Shown: piece after piece, positions 53,451 through 62,319 of the stretch
Layout: each line of letters begins with the position of its first letter
How positions within the stretch are numbered: position 1 is the first letter of the stretch
Assembly (NCBI GenBank): GCA_902362435.1
Contig: CABIWW010000005.1
Coordinates: 1 to 64,000 of the forward strand
DNA: 64,000 nt
Origin: Eubacteriaceae bacterium
Lineage (GTDB): Bacteria; Bacillota; Clostridia; Peptostreptococcales; Anaerovoracaceae
Direction of reading: 5' to 3'
The notes under the pieces: model-generated
Database searches by the model: none
Seen by the model: only the letters and a program-made list of their open reading frames with translations
What the model was told of the DNA's origin: nothing
Translations under genes and position numbers: made by a program

Positions 53451-54347
53451 ATGACCATGAACGATAAAAAGGAGCCGGCACTCGATGCAGATGCCGGCTT
53501 TGCATTAGAAAACGAAAAACTGCATATAGGCTGCCACCTATCTTCTGTCAAAGGCTTCGTGCACATGGCGGAGGAAGCCGTGAAGATCGGTGCAGACACG
53601 TTTCAGTTCTTTACGCGAAATCCCAGAGGCGGGCGTGCAAAGGACATAGATCCCGAGGACGTGCGAAGGTTCCGCGAGATCATCGCAGAGCGCGGCTTTG
53701 CAAAACTGGTGGCGCATGCCCCGTACACTCTGAACCCGTGCTCCGCGACGGAGAAGGTCAGGAATTTCGCGCATATGGCGATGGAAGATGATCTGAAACG
53801 CATGGAGTACATCCCGGGGAACTATTATAATTTTCATCCCGGCAGTCACGTCGGACAGGGCGTGGAAAAGGGCACGGAGCTGATCGTGCAGCTTCTGAAT
53901 GAAGTGATGAAGCCGGATCAGAGCACGGTGGTGCTGCTGGAAACGATGGCAGGCAAGGGCACCGAGATCGGCGGCAGATTCGAAGAGCTGGCAGCGATAA
54001 TCGACGGTGTCGAGCTCAAGGACAAGATAGGCGTATGTCTCGACACGTGTCACGTGAGCGATGCGGGCTACGATATAGCCGGGGATCCGGACGGCGTGCT
54101 CAGGGAGTTCGATGAGATCATCGGCCTGGAAAGGCTGCACGCACTCCATATAAATGACAGCATGAATCCTGTTGGGGCGCACAAGGATCGCCATGCCAGG
54201 ATCGGCGAAGGCTGCATCGGTTATGAGGCGCTGCAGCGGTTCGTGAATCACCCGCTGCTGAAAGGGCTGCCGTGCATACTGGAGACGCCGAACGAGCTGG
54301 ATGGATATGCAAAAGAAATAAGCCTGCTGAGAGCAGGCTACAGATAG
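53451..54347 (+). CDS. nfo: Endonuclease IV-like AP endonuclease
   Basis: The 298-residue TIM-barrel enzyme cuts DNA at abasic sites. Zinc-ligand motifs of the family are visible: [67 protein letters not shown] and ILETPNE. The N-terminus carries about 23 extra residues before the usual LHIGCHLS start. This part contains a hairpin (AGCCGGCA/TGCCGGCT, 53473-53499). AAAGGTG precedes the ATG. Confidence 0.92.
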   Translation: MTMNDKKEPALDADAGFALENEKLHIGCHLSSVKGFVHMAEEAVKIGADTFQFFTRNPRGGRAKDIDPEDVRRFREIIAERGFAKLVAHAPYTLNPCSATEKVRNFAHMAMEDDLKRMEYIPGNYYNFHPGSHVGQGVEKGTELIVQLLNEVMKPDQSTVVLLETMAGKGTEIGGRFEELAAIIDGVELKDKIGVCLDTCHVSDAGYDIAGDPDGVLREFDEIIGLERLHALHINDSMNPVGAHKDRHARIGEGCIGYEALQRFVNHPLLKGLPCILETPNELDGYAKEISLLRAGYR

Positions 54348-54494
54348 CGTTTTGGATTTTGGATCCTTGAGCAGGATCTTGTGATCCGTATAACTTGTTA
54401 TTTGTATAGGGCATTCGACTTCAGCTGGCAGCGAGAAATGGCCTGGTCGGAATGCCGGATCGGTTTCCGGTGCCGGCATGCTTTTGCGGGCGGA

Positions 54495-55670
54495 TCAGCT
54501 GAGTTCGGTATACGCTTTATCGAACGTTATCACAACATAATATTTTTCGTCCACGGCTCTGACAGCCTGTGATGCGATCCTGCGAAGCTGAGCTTCCGGG
54601 TATCGGCAGTCAGGTGCGAGCACGACGTCGAAGATTATATTCGTGTGCGTCGGACCGGGAACGATCCTGAAATCATGGATGCTTTCTACGCCCTCGAGCG
54701 GCGAGAAGGCATCTTCTATTATGCTGCGCATCTTGTTTATCAGCGGGTCGTTGACCTTGACCGGGTCCATGTGGACGACGAATTCGATGTGGAGCGATTC
54801 CTTTACGAGACGCTCGATGTTGTCGATCATGTCGTGGCTTTTCATCAGGTCGCCGTCAGCATCCACCTCGATGTGTATCGATGCGAATATCTTGCCGGGT
54901 CCGTAGTTGTGGACCATCAGGTCATGCATACCGAGTACTCCCGGCTCGCGTTTTACAGTTTCAGTGATAGCCCTGACGAGCGATTCATCGGGTGCCTCGC
55001 CGAGCAGAGGGCTGGACGTTTCCTTTACGAGCTGTATCCCTGACCATACGATGAAGAGCGCGACCAGGCAGCCCATCCAGCCGTCGGTCTGAAGACCGGT
55101 GAATTTGCCGATCAGAACGCTTGCCAGCACCGCGCTTGTCGCGATGACGTCGTTGCGGCTGTCAGCACCTGTGGCCATCAGAGTGACGGAATCGATCCTT
55201 TTGCCGATATTGACATTGAACATGGCCTGCCACAGCTTTATCAGTATGGCAGCGACGAGTATCGCCACAGTAAGATAGCTGAATTCAACGGGATCCGGAT
55301 GGATTATCTTGTCCACGGATGTTTTCAGCAGCTGCAGGCCGAGCACGATTATCAGCACCGAGACGAACAGCCCCGTCAGATATTCTATGCGGGCATGCCC
55401 GTACGGGTGGTCCTTGTCTTCCGGTATGGAAGCCAGCCTGAATCCGACCAGCGTCATCACTGACGACGATGCATCAGCGAGGTTGTTGATACCGTCGGCT
55501 ATTATCGCGATACTGGCGGAGAAAACTCCTGCGAGTATCTTGATCATGCAAAGGAGCAGGTTGGATACGATGCCGACTACACCGGCAAATTTGCCGTATC
55601 GCTCACGGACCTTGGGGTCAGAGGTGTTCCTGTAGTCCTTTACAAAAAGTTTTATAAAAAAATTTCCCAT
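54495..55670 (-). CDS. Cation diffusion facilitator (CDF/FieF-like) metal exporter
   Basis: The 391-residue protein has six membrane helices in the first 230 residues and a cytoplasmic domain after. The CDF metal motifs are ADGINNLAD in helix 2, DHPYGHAR in the following loop, and ADSRNDV in helix 5 (here Asp/Asn pair). An extra C-terminal part of about 80 residues (VDPLINKMRS..., ESIHDFRIVPGPTHTNIIFDVV) looks like a second copy of the cytoplasmic dimerisation fold. The metal could be Zn, Fe or Mn. AGGAG lies nine bases before the ATG. Confidence 0.9.
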   Translation of the reverse strand: MGNFFIKLFVKDYRNTSDPKVRERYGKFAGVVGIVSNLLLCMIKILAGVFSASIAIIADGINNLADASSSVMTLVGFRLASIPEDKDHPYGHARIEYLTGLFVSVLIIVLGLQLLKTSVDKIIHPDPVEFSYLTVAILVAAILIKLWQAMFNVNIGKRIDSVTLMATGADSRNDVIATSAVLASVLIGKFTGLQTDGWMGCLVALFIVWSGIQLVKETSSPLLGEAPDESLVRAITETVKREPGVLGMHDLMVHNYGPGKIFASIHIEVDADGDLMKSHDMIDNIERLVKESLHIEFVVHMDPVKVNDPLINKMRSIIEDAFSPLEGVESIHDFRIVPGPTHTNIIFDVVLAPDCRYPEAQLRRIASQAVRAVDEKYYVVITFDKAYTELS

Positions 55671-55697
55671 TATGTCGATCTCCTGACTGGTCTCTGC

Positions 55698-55988
55698 TTA
55701 AGCGCCAGCCTGACTGTCGCGTTCTGCGGCTTTTTTCTTTTCGATTTCCTGAGCTTTTGCAAGAGCCTGTACGAGCTGATCTGAGCACGATGTTTTTTTC
55801 AGCCCACATGTTATGCCCTGGAGTTTCTCGCGGACCTGATCGACGGTCATTCCCTCGGTCAGTGCGGCCAGGGCCTTGAGATTGCCGTTGCATCCGCCCA
55901 TGAACTGGACGTTTTTAACGATGTCTCCGTCGAGCTCGAATTCGAGTCTGCGTGCACATACGCCTTTAGGCGAAAAATCGTATTTCAT
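55698..55988 (-). CDS. TSCPD domain protein
   Basis: This 96-residue protein matches the stand-alone TSCPD family: MKYDFSPKGVCARRLEFELDG, VQFMGGCNGNLKAL and GITCGLKKTSCSDQLVQAL. The Thr-Ser-Cys-x-Asp end is the family name motif. TSCPD domains also occur at the C-terminus of class II ribonucleotide reductases, where the cysteines bind metal. AGGAGG precedes the ATG by ten bases. It lies 28 bp before the cation exporter gene on the same strand. Confidence 0.88.
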   Translation of the reverse strand: MKYDFSPKGVCARRLEFELDGDIVKNVQFMGGCNGNLKALAALTEGMTVDQVREKLQGITCGLKKTSCSDQLVQALAKAQEIEKKKAAERDSQAGA

Positions 55989-56064
55989 TATTGTGAGTCC
56001 TCCTGTGTATTGCTTTCAGTACAGTATAGCAAATCTGCAGCAAAAGGGAAAGCATGAGTATGCG

Positions 56065-57408
56065 CTATCTGTTTACTACAGCCTGCATCACGGTATTTGC
56101 AACAGCACCTGCTACATCAGCACCGTATCCGCTGTTTTCGACCAGTACGATAAAAGCGTAAGGATTGCTGTCGTCGTTGAGGAATCCGGCGAACCATGCG
56201 TGTGGCTCTTTATAGTCGCCGACTTCTGCTGTACCCGACTTGGCGCAGAGGCTGAGGCCTGGGAAGTTCTCGGATCCGTAGTGACTTACCACGTTGTTAG
56301 CCATCATTTCTGTGAGTGACGCAGCCGTCGTCGAGTCTATCATATTCGTCGTTTTCGTCGTGATCTTGTCTATCTGTTTTCCCATGAATGTCGTCGGTTT
56401 GACGATGTTAGGGTGGGTCGCTTCGCCGCCGTTGGCGATAGCTCCCATGTAGACCATCATGGAGCACGGGTTGATCATGTCTTCCCACTGGCCTATACCG
56501 GTCCATGCCAGATTCATCCCGCTGTCAGGGAAGTCGAATGTACCTTCGGTGGTCTTGATACCGTCTATATCGTACGAGGTCATGAGACCTGCTTTTTCCG
56601 TATATTTTTCGAGAAGGTCGGGTCCCAGCTTTTCGGCCAGCTGGCCGAAGTAGCAGTTGCACGATACTTCCAGCGCCTTTTCCAGATCGACGGTGCCGTG
56701 TGCGGAAACGTCAGTGACCGCATATTCTCCACCATAGCTGACGGAGCCGGTGCAGTTGATCTCCCAGGTGTATGCATCGTCAAGATTCTCGATCGCAGCA
56801 GCTGCGGTGACGAGCTTGAATATCGATCCCGGAACGAATGTCGCGGATGTGAATCGGTTGATATATACGCCGTCCTCAGGTTCGGAAGGCGGGTCGACCG
56901 GATCGTATGTAGGCGAGCTGACCATGCAGAGTATCTCGCCGGTCTTGTAGTTGTATACTCCGACAGTTCCGCTTCTTCCGGCGAGCGCTTCATATGCGGT
57001 GGCGCAGATGTTCGCGTCGAGTGTCAGCGATACGTCTTTTCCGGCATTGTTCAGGGAGTAGACTCCGTTTATCAGGTTGTAACCGATGAGCTCGTCTGTA
57101 AAAGCGCGGTTCGCACCGGTCGAAATGTTGTTGTCTTTGTCTCCGGTTATGTGCATCAGTGCAGTCCTTACGGATGCATCGTCATTGAATATCATGCCAT
57201 CAGGTGTGTTCTGCATGAGGAGCGTGCCGTTAGTATCATAGAGTTTTCCCTTGGAAAGGTCGCCTTCGTTGTACACGTCGCGGTTGCCTTCATATGAAGC
57301 CCAGTCGTCGCCGTGCGCGACGTATCTGTATGAAAAAATCCCGACTCCGGTGAGGAGCACGAATGCCAGAAGCAGGCACATTATAGCGCGTTTTTCTATT
57401 TTTTTCAT
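56065..57408 (-). CDS. pbpA: Class B-like penicillin-binding protein (PbpA type)
   Basis: The 447-residue protein has an N-terminal membrane helix (about 8-27) and an outer transpeptidase domain. The catalytic Ser195/Lys198 (GSIFK), Ser249-Cys-Asn251 and KSGTAE near 390 are all present. It overlaps the SEDS gene by four bases (ATGA), so it is presumably the transpeptidase partner of that glycosyltransferase, forming a peptidoglycan synthase for elongation, division or sporulation. Confidence 0.92.
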   Translation of the reverse strand: MKKIEKRAIMCLLLAFVLLTGVGIFSYRYVAHGDDWASYEGNRDVYNEGDLSKGKLYDTNGTLLMQNTPDGMIFNDDASVRTALMHITGDKDNNISTGANRAFTDELIGYNLINGVYSLNNAGKDVSLTLDANICATAYEALAGRSGTVGVYNYKTGEILCMVSSPTYDPVDPPSEPEDGVYINRFTSATFVPGSIFKLVTAAAAIENLDDAYTWEINCTGSVSYGGEYAVTDVSAHGTVDLEKALEVSCNCYFGQLAEKLGPDLLEKYTEKAGLMTSYDIDGIKTTEGTFDFPDSGMNLAWTGIGQWEDMINPCSMMVYMGAIANGGEATHPNIVKPTTFMGKQIDKITTKTTNMIDSTTAASLTEMMANNVVSHYGSENFPGLSLCAKSGTAEVGDYKEPHAWFAGFLNDDSNPYAFIVLVENSGYGADVAGAVANTVMQAVVNR

Positions 57409-59618
57409 TTGTCATCGTCTCCAAATAGATCTTCCAGTGTCAGCGGTCTTGAGTCTGTATCACGTCCGGTGTTTCCGGAGTTTCTGTTAAAGTAAGGTGC
57501 GTACGGGTCTGTATACGGATCGTTCCGATCCTGCCTGCCCGATCCGGCGGGTCTTGCAGGGGATACGGGTCTTGAGGCCCCCGCAGGTCTCGAAGAGGCG
57601 GATCTCGACGTCCCGGCGGGTGCCGAAGAACGAGGCTGTCGCGCCTGATCATGCGAAGCGGCCGGTCCTGCCGGACGCTGCGCAGGTCGTGATGCAGGAT
57701 GCTCGAAGCTTTCGAAGAAATCCTCGTCGGAAAAGTCCGTGTAGCGGATCGGCTTGTCTTTGCTGTTCCGCGACTTGCTGACTATCGTAGTCTCTTCGAA
57801 TCTGCGGTCAGGCGCAGGTCTGCGGTTCCTGCGCTTTTTAGGCGCGGGAGCGGCCTTCGGAACGGCGCGGAATATCTCTTCCGGATCCTCCATTCCTCCG
57901 CCTTCGAGTTCCTGTTCGAATTCGCCCTTCTTGTCGAGCCGTATCGCAAAGCTGGCGTTCTGCCGTGTATCCGCGGCTTTAAGGAATGCCAGCAGTCCCC
58001 ACGAGGCGATCATACTTGTTCCTCCCGACGATACGAAAGGGAAGGTGACGCCGGTCAGCGGGAGCAGGTCTACAGATCCGAACACGTTGAGTATTGCCTG
58101 GAAGATGAACATCGAGGTAGCAGCACAGGCTGCGATGCTGTAATACGTGGATCTTCCGGCGATTATCGCTCTTACTGCAAAGACGCCGAGCGTTATTATG
58201 CAGAGTACTGTGAGTATCGCTATTATCAGTCCCCATTCTTCACTGAGCAGGCCGAATACCAGGTCAGTGCTGGCGGCAGCCACATCGCTGAGGTTGCCTT
58301 CGCCTGCGCCCAGTCCCGGCAGTCCGCCGCTGGCGGCAGCCGTCATCGTCTGCACCTGCTGGAAACCGCCGCCTGTAGGATCGTCCCACACGTGGCCCCA
58401 CGTTGCAAAACGCGCGCCGATATAAGGTTTGAATCGGAGCACCATGAGCCCCATCAGACCGGCAGCTCCGACGATCAGTATCAGCTTTGAGAAGTCGCCG
58501 CTTCGCAGGAACGAGATCACGAGGAAGGTCACGAAGAATATTATCGCGGTACCGAAGTCGCCCATGATCGCGAGACATCCCAGACAGAAGACGGAAAACG
58601 CCATGAATATTGTCAGGTTTTTCTTCTGCTGCAGTTCGTCAAGCGTTGCAGCACCTACATATACGAAGACTATCTTTACGAGCTCCGAAGGCTGGAACGA
58701 GAACCCTCCGATCTGCACCCAGTTCTGAGCTCCGTATTTTATAGTTCCGAGGGCGAGGTTGATTATCAGCAGGAACACGCTGACGCCCATGAGTATGTAC
58801 GTTATTTTCTTTGCTCTGTTAAGATCGCGCAGATACCAGCAGAGCCCGAAGAACAGGGCAAGTCCCAGTACAACGCAGACTGCCTGCTTGAACACCGATC
58901 CCGGATATGAGGAGGCGGTGACCGCAAGACTCAGCGTAGAGAGGAAAAATGCGATGATCTCCATCTCGAAACCGACTCTCCTGAGCATGCGCATGAAGAT
59001 CACATAGAACCACATCAGTCCGCATAGCAGGAAAAATGCCATCGGCAGGTTCGCAGGGAAGTCTTCTCCGAGCGAGACCTTGAACTGCATGATCGTCAGC
59101 ATCTGGAATATCGTCAGTGCGATGAGCGACGGCCACGGTGATACCGGGCGGCTTTTTCGCTTTCTCTTCTCGATGTTGGCCATGCGCTCCTGCAGACTTA
59201 CAGGGTAGAGCGTGAAGTCCGAGCCTCCGATGCTCAGTATGTCGCCTGCCTTGAGGACGGTAGGCTCCGAGACGGGTCTGCCGTTGATCCTTGAGCCGTT
59301 TTTCGAATCGAGATCGTTATACTTCCAGACGCCCTCGGAGTCTCTTATCAATGTGGCGTGGCTCCTGGAAACGCTGTTGAGATTCAGGATGATATCGCAT
59401 CCGCGGCCTCGTCCGATCAGGTTTTCCCAGTGAGTCAGCGGCACGCTGGAGCCGTCGGGGCAGCCCAGATAGGCCCAGATCTCAGACGGGTTGCGTGCCT
59501 GTAGCAGCGATCGTATCTGCCGCATCAGTATGAATGCCGCGAGGATCAGGAAGATCCAGCGGGCAGCTGTTGTAAAGTATATCCCGGCCATGCCGGCCGC
59601 TGTATTTAGGAGTCCCAT
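57405..59618 (-). CDS. FHA-domain-fused SEDS peptidoglycan glycosyltransferase (FtsW/RodA/SpoVE family)
   Basis: The 737-residue protein starts at the second of two close ATGs, which has AAGGAG seven bases upstream. After one membrane helix an FHA domain follows (about 65-130: IGRGRGCDIILNLNSVSRSHATL, DLDSKNGSRING). Then comes a SEDS domain with about ten helices (GAQNWVQIGGFSFQPSELVKI, AASGGLPGLGAGEG, TGVTFPFVSSGGTS). The last 190 residues are a disordered Pro/Arg/Ser-rich tail. FHA domains bind phosphothreonine, so a Ser/Thr kinase may control it. Its partner PBP overlaps it by four bases. Similar fusions are known in Clostridia and Actinobacteria. Confidence 0.92.
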   Translation of the reverse strand: MGLLNTAAGMAGIYFTTAARWIFLILAAFILMRQIRSLLQARNPSEIWAYLGCPDGSSVPLTHWENLIGRGRGCDIILNLNSVSRSHATLIRDSEGVWKYNDLDSKNGSRINGRPVSEPTVLKAGDILSIGGSDFTLYPVSLQERMANIEKRKRKSRPVSPWPSLIALTIFQMLTIMQFKVSLGEDFPANLPMAFFLLCGLMWFYVIFMRMLRRVGFEMEIIAFFLSTLSLAVTASSYPGSVFKQAVCVVLGLALFFGLCWYLRDLNRAKKITYILMGVSVFLLIINLALGTIKYGAQNWVQIGGFSFQPSELVKIVFVYVGAATLDELQQKKNLTIFMAFSVFCLGCLAIMGDFGTAIIFFVTFLVISFLRSGDFSKLILIVGAAGLMGLMVLRFKPYIGARFATWGHVWDDPTGGGFQQVQTMTAAASGGLPGLGAGEGNLSDVAAASTDLVFGLLSEEWGLIIAILTVLCIITLGVFAVRAIIAGRSTYYSIAACAATSMFIFQAILNVFGSVDLLPLTGVTFPFVSSGGTSMIASWGLLAFLKAADTRQNASFAIRLDKKGEFEQELEGGGMEDPEEIFRAVPKAAPAPKKRRNRRPAPDRRFEETTIVSKSRNSKDKPIRYTDFSDEDFFESFEHPASRPAQRPAGPAASHDQARQPRSSAPAGTSRSASSRPAGASRPVSPARPAGSGRQDRNDPYTDPYAPYFNRNSGNTGRDTDSRPLTLEDLFGDDDK

Positions 59619-59807
59619 ATGCATTCTCCTTACTTTTCTCTAAAACACATTATATATCAGTAATTATAATAAAGATTTTTGTCGGTGCTGTGATGATACA
59701 GAAAAGTACGGACTTGCGAAGGGGAGGACAAAATGTTAATATATGTTAAAAGGTCTGGGAGTGGCAGATATCGGAAATGATCACAGGTTATATTCAGAGA
59801 GGTGTTT

Positions 59808-60380
59808 ATGTTCAAGTTTGCGTTTTTTATAAATGTGCCGGGTGTTTCACCGGAGACGTATTCGAAGGTGTTTGAGAATGAGGAATGTTATGGTCTGGTG
59901 GCCGGTGTGGATGGCGTCGATGCTGCGAAGCAGTATGCTTCAAGGCTGGCCGGAGACGGATTCATGGCGCTCGATCTGAGCGGGAATTTCAGCAGTAAGG
60001 CAGTTGAGGAGATAAGCGAGGCAGCGGGAGAGAGCATCAGAGTCTGCAAAGCGCAGTACACGATAAACGGGCTCACGAGACTGAGTCATATCACTTCGGC
60101 AAAGGAGTACGGTGTGATCGTGAAGGTGGACGGCCTGGAAAAGCCGCGCGGTGTCATGATGAAATCCGATAAGAAATGCACGACGGTGATCTTTGTGAAC
60201 GATATGGCTCAGGCGAAAAAGGCTGCCGTAAAGCTTGTGGCGATGCGTGTGTCATATATAGAGCTATGCAGCTGGTTCGACCAGCTCAGGATGGAAGCGC
60301 TGGACAGGATCATAGGATCCGCGGTGCCGATCGGAACGTGTGGGGAAGTGTATCTCAGCCGCAAGGCAGAAAGAGACTGA
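59808..60380 (+). CDS. DUF6506 family protein
   Basis: The 190-residue protein reads MFKFAFFINVPGVSPETY..., with a repeated alpha/beta pattern and motifs CTTVIFVNDMAQAKKAAVKL and YIELCSWF. I recognise it as like DUF6506 proteins, which are of unknown function. AGAGGTG precedes the ATG; a GTG two codons upstream is a less likely start. It is a single gene on the plus strand between the SEDS operon and the hydrogenase genes. Confidence 0.65.
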   Translation: MFKFAFFINVPGVSPETYSKVFENEECYGLVAGVDGVDAAKQYASRLAGDGFMALDLSGNFSSKAVEEISEAAGESIRVCKAQYTINGLTRLSHITSAKEYGVIVKVDGLEKPRGVMMKSDKKCTTVIFVNDMAQAKKAAVKLVAMRVSYIELCSWFDQLRMEALDRIIGSAVPIGTCGEVYLSRKAERD

Positions 60381-60476
60381 GTGGCCTGCATTTGCAGCAC
60401 GGAACTGCAGATGCAGCACCGCATACGGCATCATGCAGAGTGATACTGATGATAGGTCACGGATAATGAAACAACG

Positions 60477-60537
60477 AAAAAAGCTCCTGCCGGAGCGGTC
60501 AGCACAGTGTGCCGACCTTTGCCGGGGGAGCTTTTTC
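60477..60537. terminator. Bidirectional terminator
   Basis: AAAAAGCTCCTGCCGG and GCCGGGGGAGCTTTTT pair, with an inner GGTC...GACC and GCAC/GTGC stem. T-tracts on both strands can end the DUF6506 transcript and the convergent hydrogenase transcript. Confidence 0.85.
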
Positions 60538-60574
60538 CTATGATTAAAGCTTTCGTATATATGCTGTGTCAGGA

Positions 60575-62317
60575 CTACTTGTAGTGGAGGAGTCTGTGAG
60601 CGTTGTGGCCCGACAGGATAGCGCCGTCTTTGTAAAGCGCTTCTACTACAGGGTTTGCCTGTGATGTACGAACATTCGACATCTTATCCGCATTGTATAT
60701 TCCTTCTGATCTCTCAGGTCTTGCTCTGCCGATAACGAACGGCTGGCCTGCGCCTGCGATACATCCGCCCTGGCATGCCATTACTTCGACGAAATCATAG
60801 TAAGCTTCGCCTGCCTGTATCGACTGGATCAGATTTTCTGTGTTTTTCAGACCGTTTACGATAGCGATCGAGAGAGTAGGCTGATCGCCGTCTTCAGCAG
60901 GTTCGCCGAACGGCAGTTTGACTTCCTTGACTCCTTCGAGACCTCTCACGCCTGTGAATGCGATCTCGTCGAGTTCAGTTCTGTTCTGAGGATCGACTAC
61001 ATTTCTGATAACGGCTTCAGTTACACCGCCTGTAACACCGAAGATGACGCCGGCGCCGCTTCCGATACCGAACGGCATGTCCACAGCTTCAGGCTCGATA
61101 TCTTCGAAGTTGAGTCCTGCCTCGATGATCAGTGAAGCGAGTTCCTGAGTAGTGATAGTCAGATCCACCGCACGTTCGCCGTCAAGCAGGAGATTTTCTC
61201 TGCCGACTTCGTATTTCTTTGCAGTACAAGGCATGATAGCTATATTCTTTACGACCTTTGCCTTTTTCTTGTCAGTGTTGTTCGCAGCGTCGAGCTTAGC
61301 TCTTTCCTTGAGCAGTGAACCGAACATCTCCATAGGCGATTTGCAGCTCGAAATGTTGTCGAGGAGCTCAGGGTGCTTGTTTTCTGCGTATTTCACCCAT
61401 GCAGGACAGCATGATGTAAAGAGTGGCAGCTTGCCGCCTTTCTGCAGTCTTTCCACGAACTCCTTAGCCTCTTCGATAACTGTGAGGTCGGCACTTGTAG
61501 TAGTGTCGTAAACTTCATCGAATCCGAGCTTTCTGAGTGCCGCAACGATCTTGCCCATCACGTTTGTTCCGTGAGGGAAGTTGAATTCGTCGCCGAGAGC
61601 TACTCTTACCGCAGGAGCCACCTGTGCCTGAACGATAGTGTTTTCGTCGTTCAGCATTTCCCATACTTCCTGGACGTTGCTCTTGATAGTGATGGCAGCT
61701 GTAGGACATACGGCTGCACACTGTCCGCAGTTCACGCAGTCTGTTTCAGCGAGAGGCATGTCGAATGCAGGACCTACGCCCATTCTTGAACCTCTGTCCG
61801 TGAAATCTATAGCGCCGACATTCTGGATCTCGTCGCATATACGGATACAGTCACCGCATAAGATGCACTTGTCAGGGTGTCTGATGATGGCAGGGGACGA
61901 CATGTCTTTTGTTCCGTCCATGCTGTAGGTTTCGAATCTTACAGTATCCACTCCGAAACGTTTTGCGAGATTGAGAAGTTCGCAGTCACGTCTCTTTTCA
62001 CAAGTGACGCAGTCTCTGTTGTGGTCTGCGAGCATGAGCTCGAGGATCATCTTCCTGTATTCTCTGATCTTAGGTGTGTTTGTCTTTATTTCCATTCCTG
62101 CTTTTGGAGGAGTGGAGCATGAAGCGATGATGCTTCCTCTTTTATCTTCAACTATGCACATTCTGCATGCGCCGAATGTCGAAAGATGTGAATGGTAGCA
62201 CAGTGTTGGTACTTCGAAACCGGCCTTGCGGATAAGATCCAGAAGGTTTTTCTCGCCCTCGATAGGAACGGGCCTTCCGTTTACGGTCATAGTTTTTTTA
62301 TTATTAATCGTACTCAT
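60575..62317 (-). CDS. hydA: [FeFe]-hydrogenase catalytic subunit HydA (electron-bifurcating type)
   Basis: The 580-residue protein carries an N-terminal [2Fe-2S] domain (Cys40, Cys51, Cys54 and Cys in SCSTPP), a His-Cys3 [4Fe-4S] site (DHNRDCVTCEKRRDCEL), a double-cluster ferredoxin (CILCGDCIRICDE and CVNCGQCAAVCP), and the H-cluster motifs FTSCCPAW, MPCTAKK and EVMACQGGCIAGAGQP. AAGGAGGG lies before the ATG, inside the end of hydB. With HydB it should form a bifurcating NADH/ferredoxin hydrogenase; HydC would lie further upstream, outside the window. Confidence 0.95.
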   Translation of the reverse strand: MSTINNKKTMTVNGRPVPIEGEKNLLDLIRKAGFEVPTLCYHSHLSTFGACRMCIVEDKRGSIIASCSTPPKAGMEIKTNTPKIREYRKMILELMLADHNRDCVTCEKRRDCELLNLAKRFGVDTVRFETYSMDGTKDMSSPAIIRHPDKCILCGDCIRICDEIQNVGAIDFTDRGSRMGVGPAFDMPLAETDCVNCGQCAAVCPTAAITIKSNVQEVWEMLNDENTIVQAQVAPAVRVALGDEFNFPHGTNVMGKIVAALRKLGFDEVYDTTTSADLTVIEEAKEFVERLQKGGKLPLFTSCCPAWVKYAENKHPELLDNISSCKSPMEMFGSLLKERAKLDAANNTDKKKAKVVKNIAIMPCTAKKYEVGRENLLLDGERAVDLTITTQELASLIIEAGLNFEDIEPEAVDMPFGIGSGAGVIFGVTGGVTEAVIRNVVDPQNRTELDEIAFTGVRGLEGVKEVKLPFGEPAEDGDQPTLSIAIVNGLKNTENLIQSIQAGEAYYDFVEVMACQGGCIAGAGQPFVIGRARPERSEGIYNADKMSNVRTSQANPVVEALYKDGAILSGHNAHRLLHYK

Positions 62318-62319
62318 CT

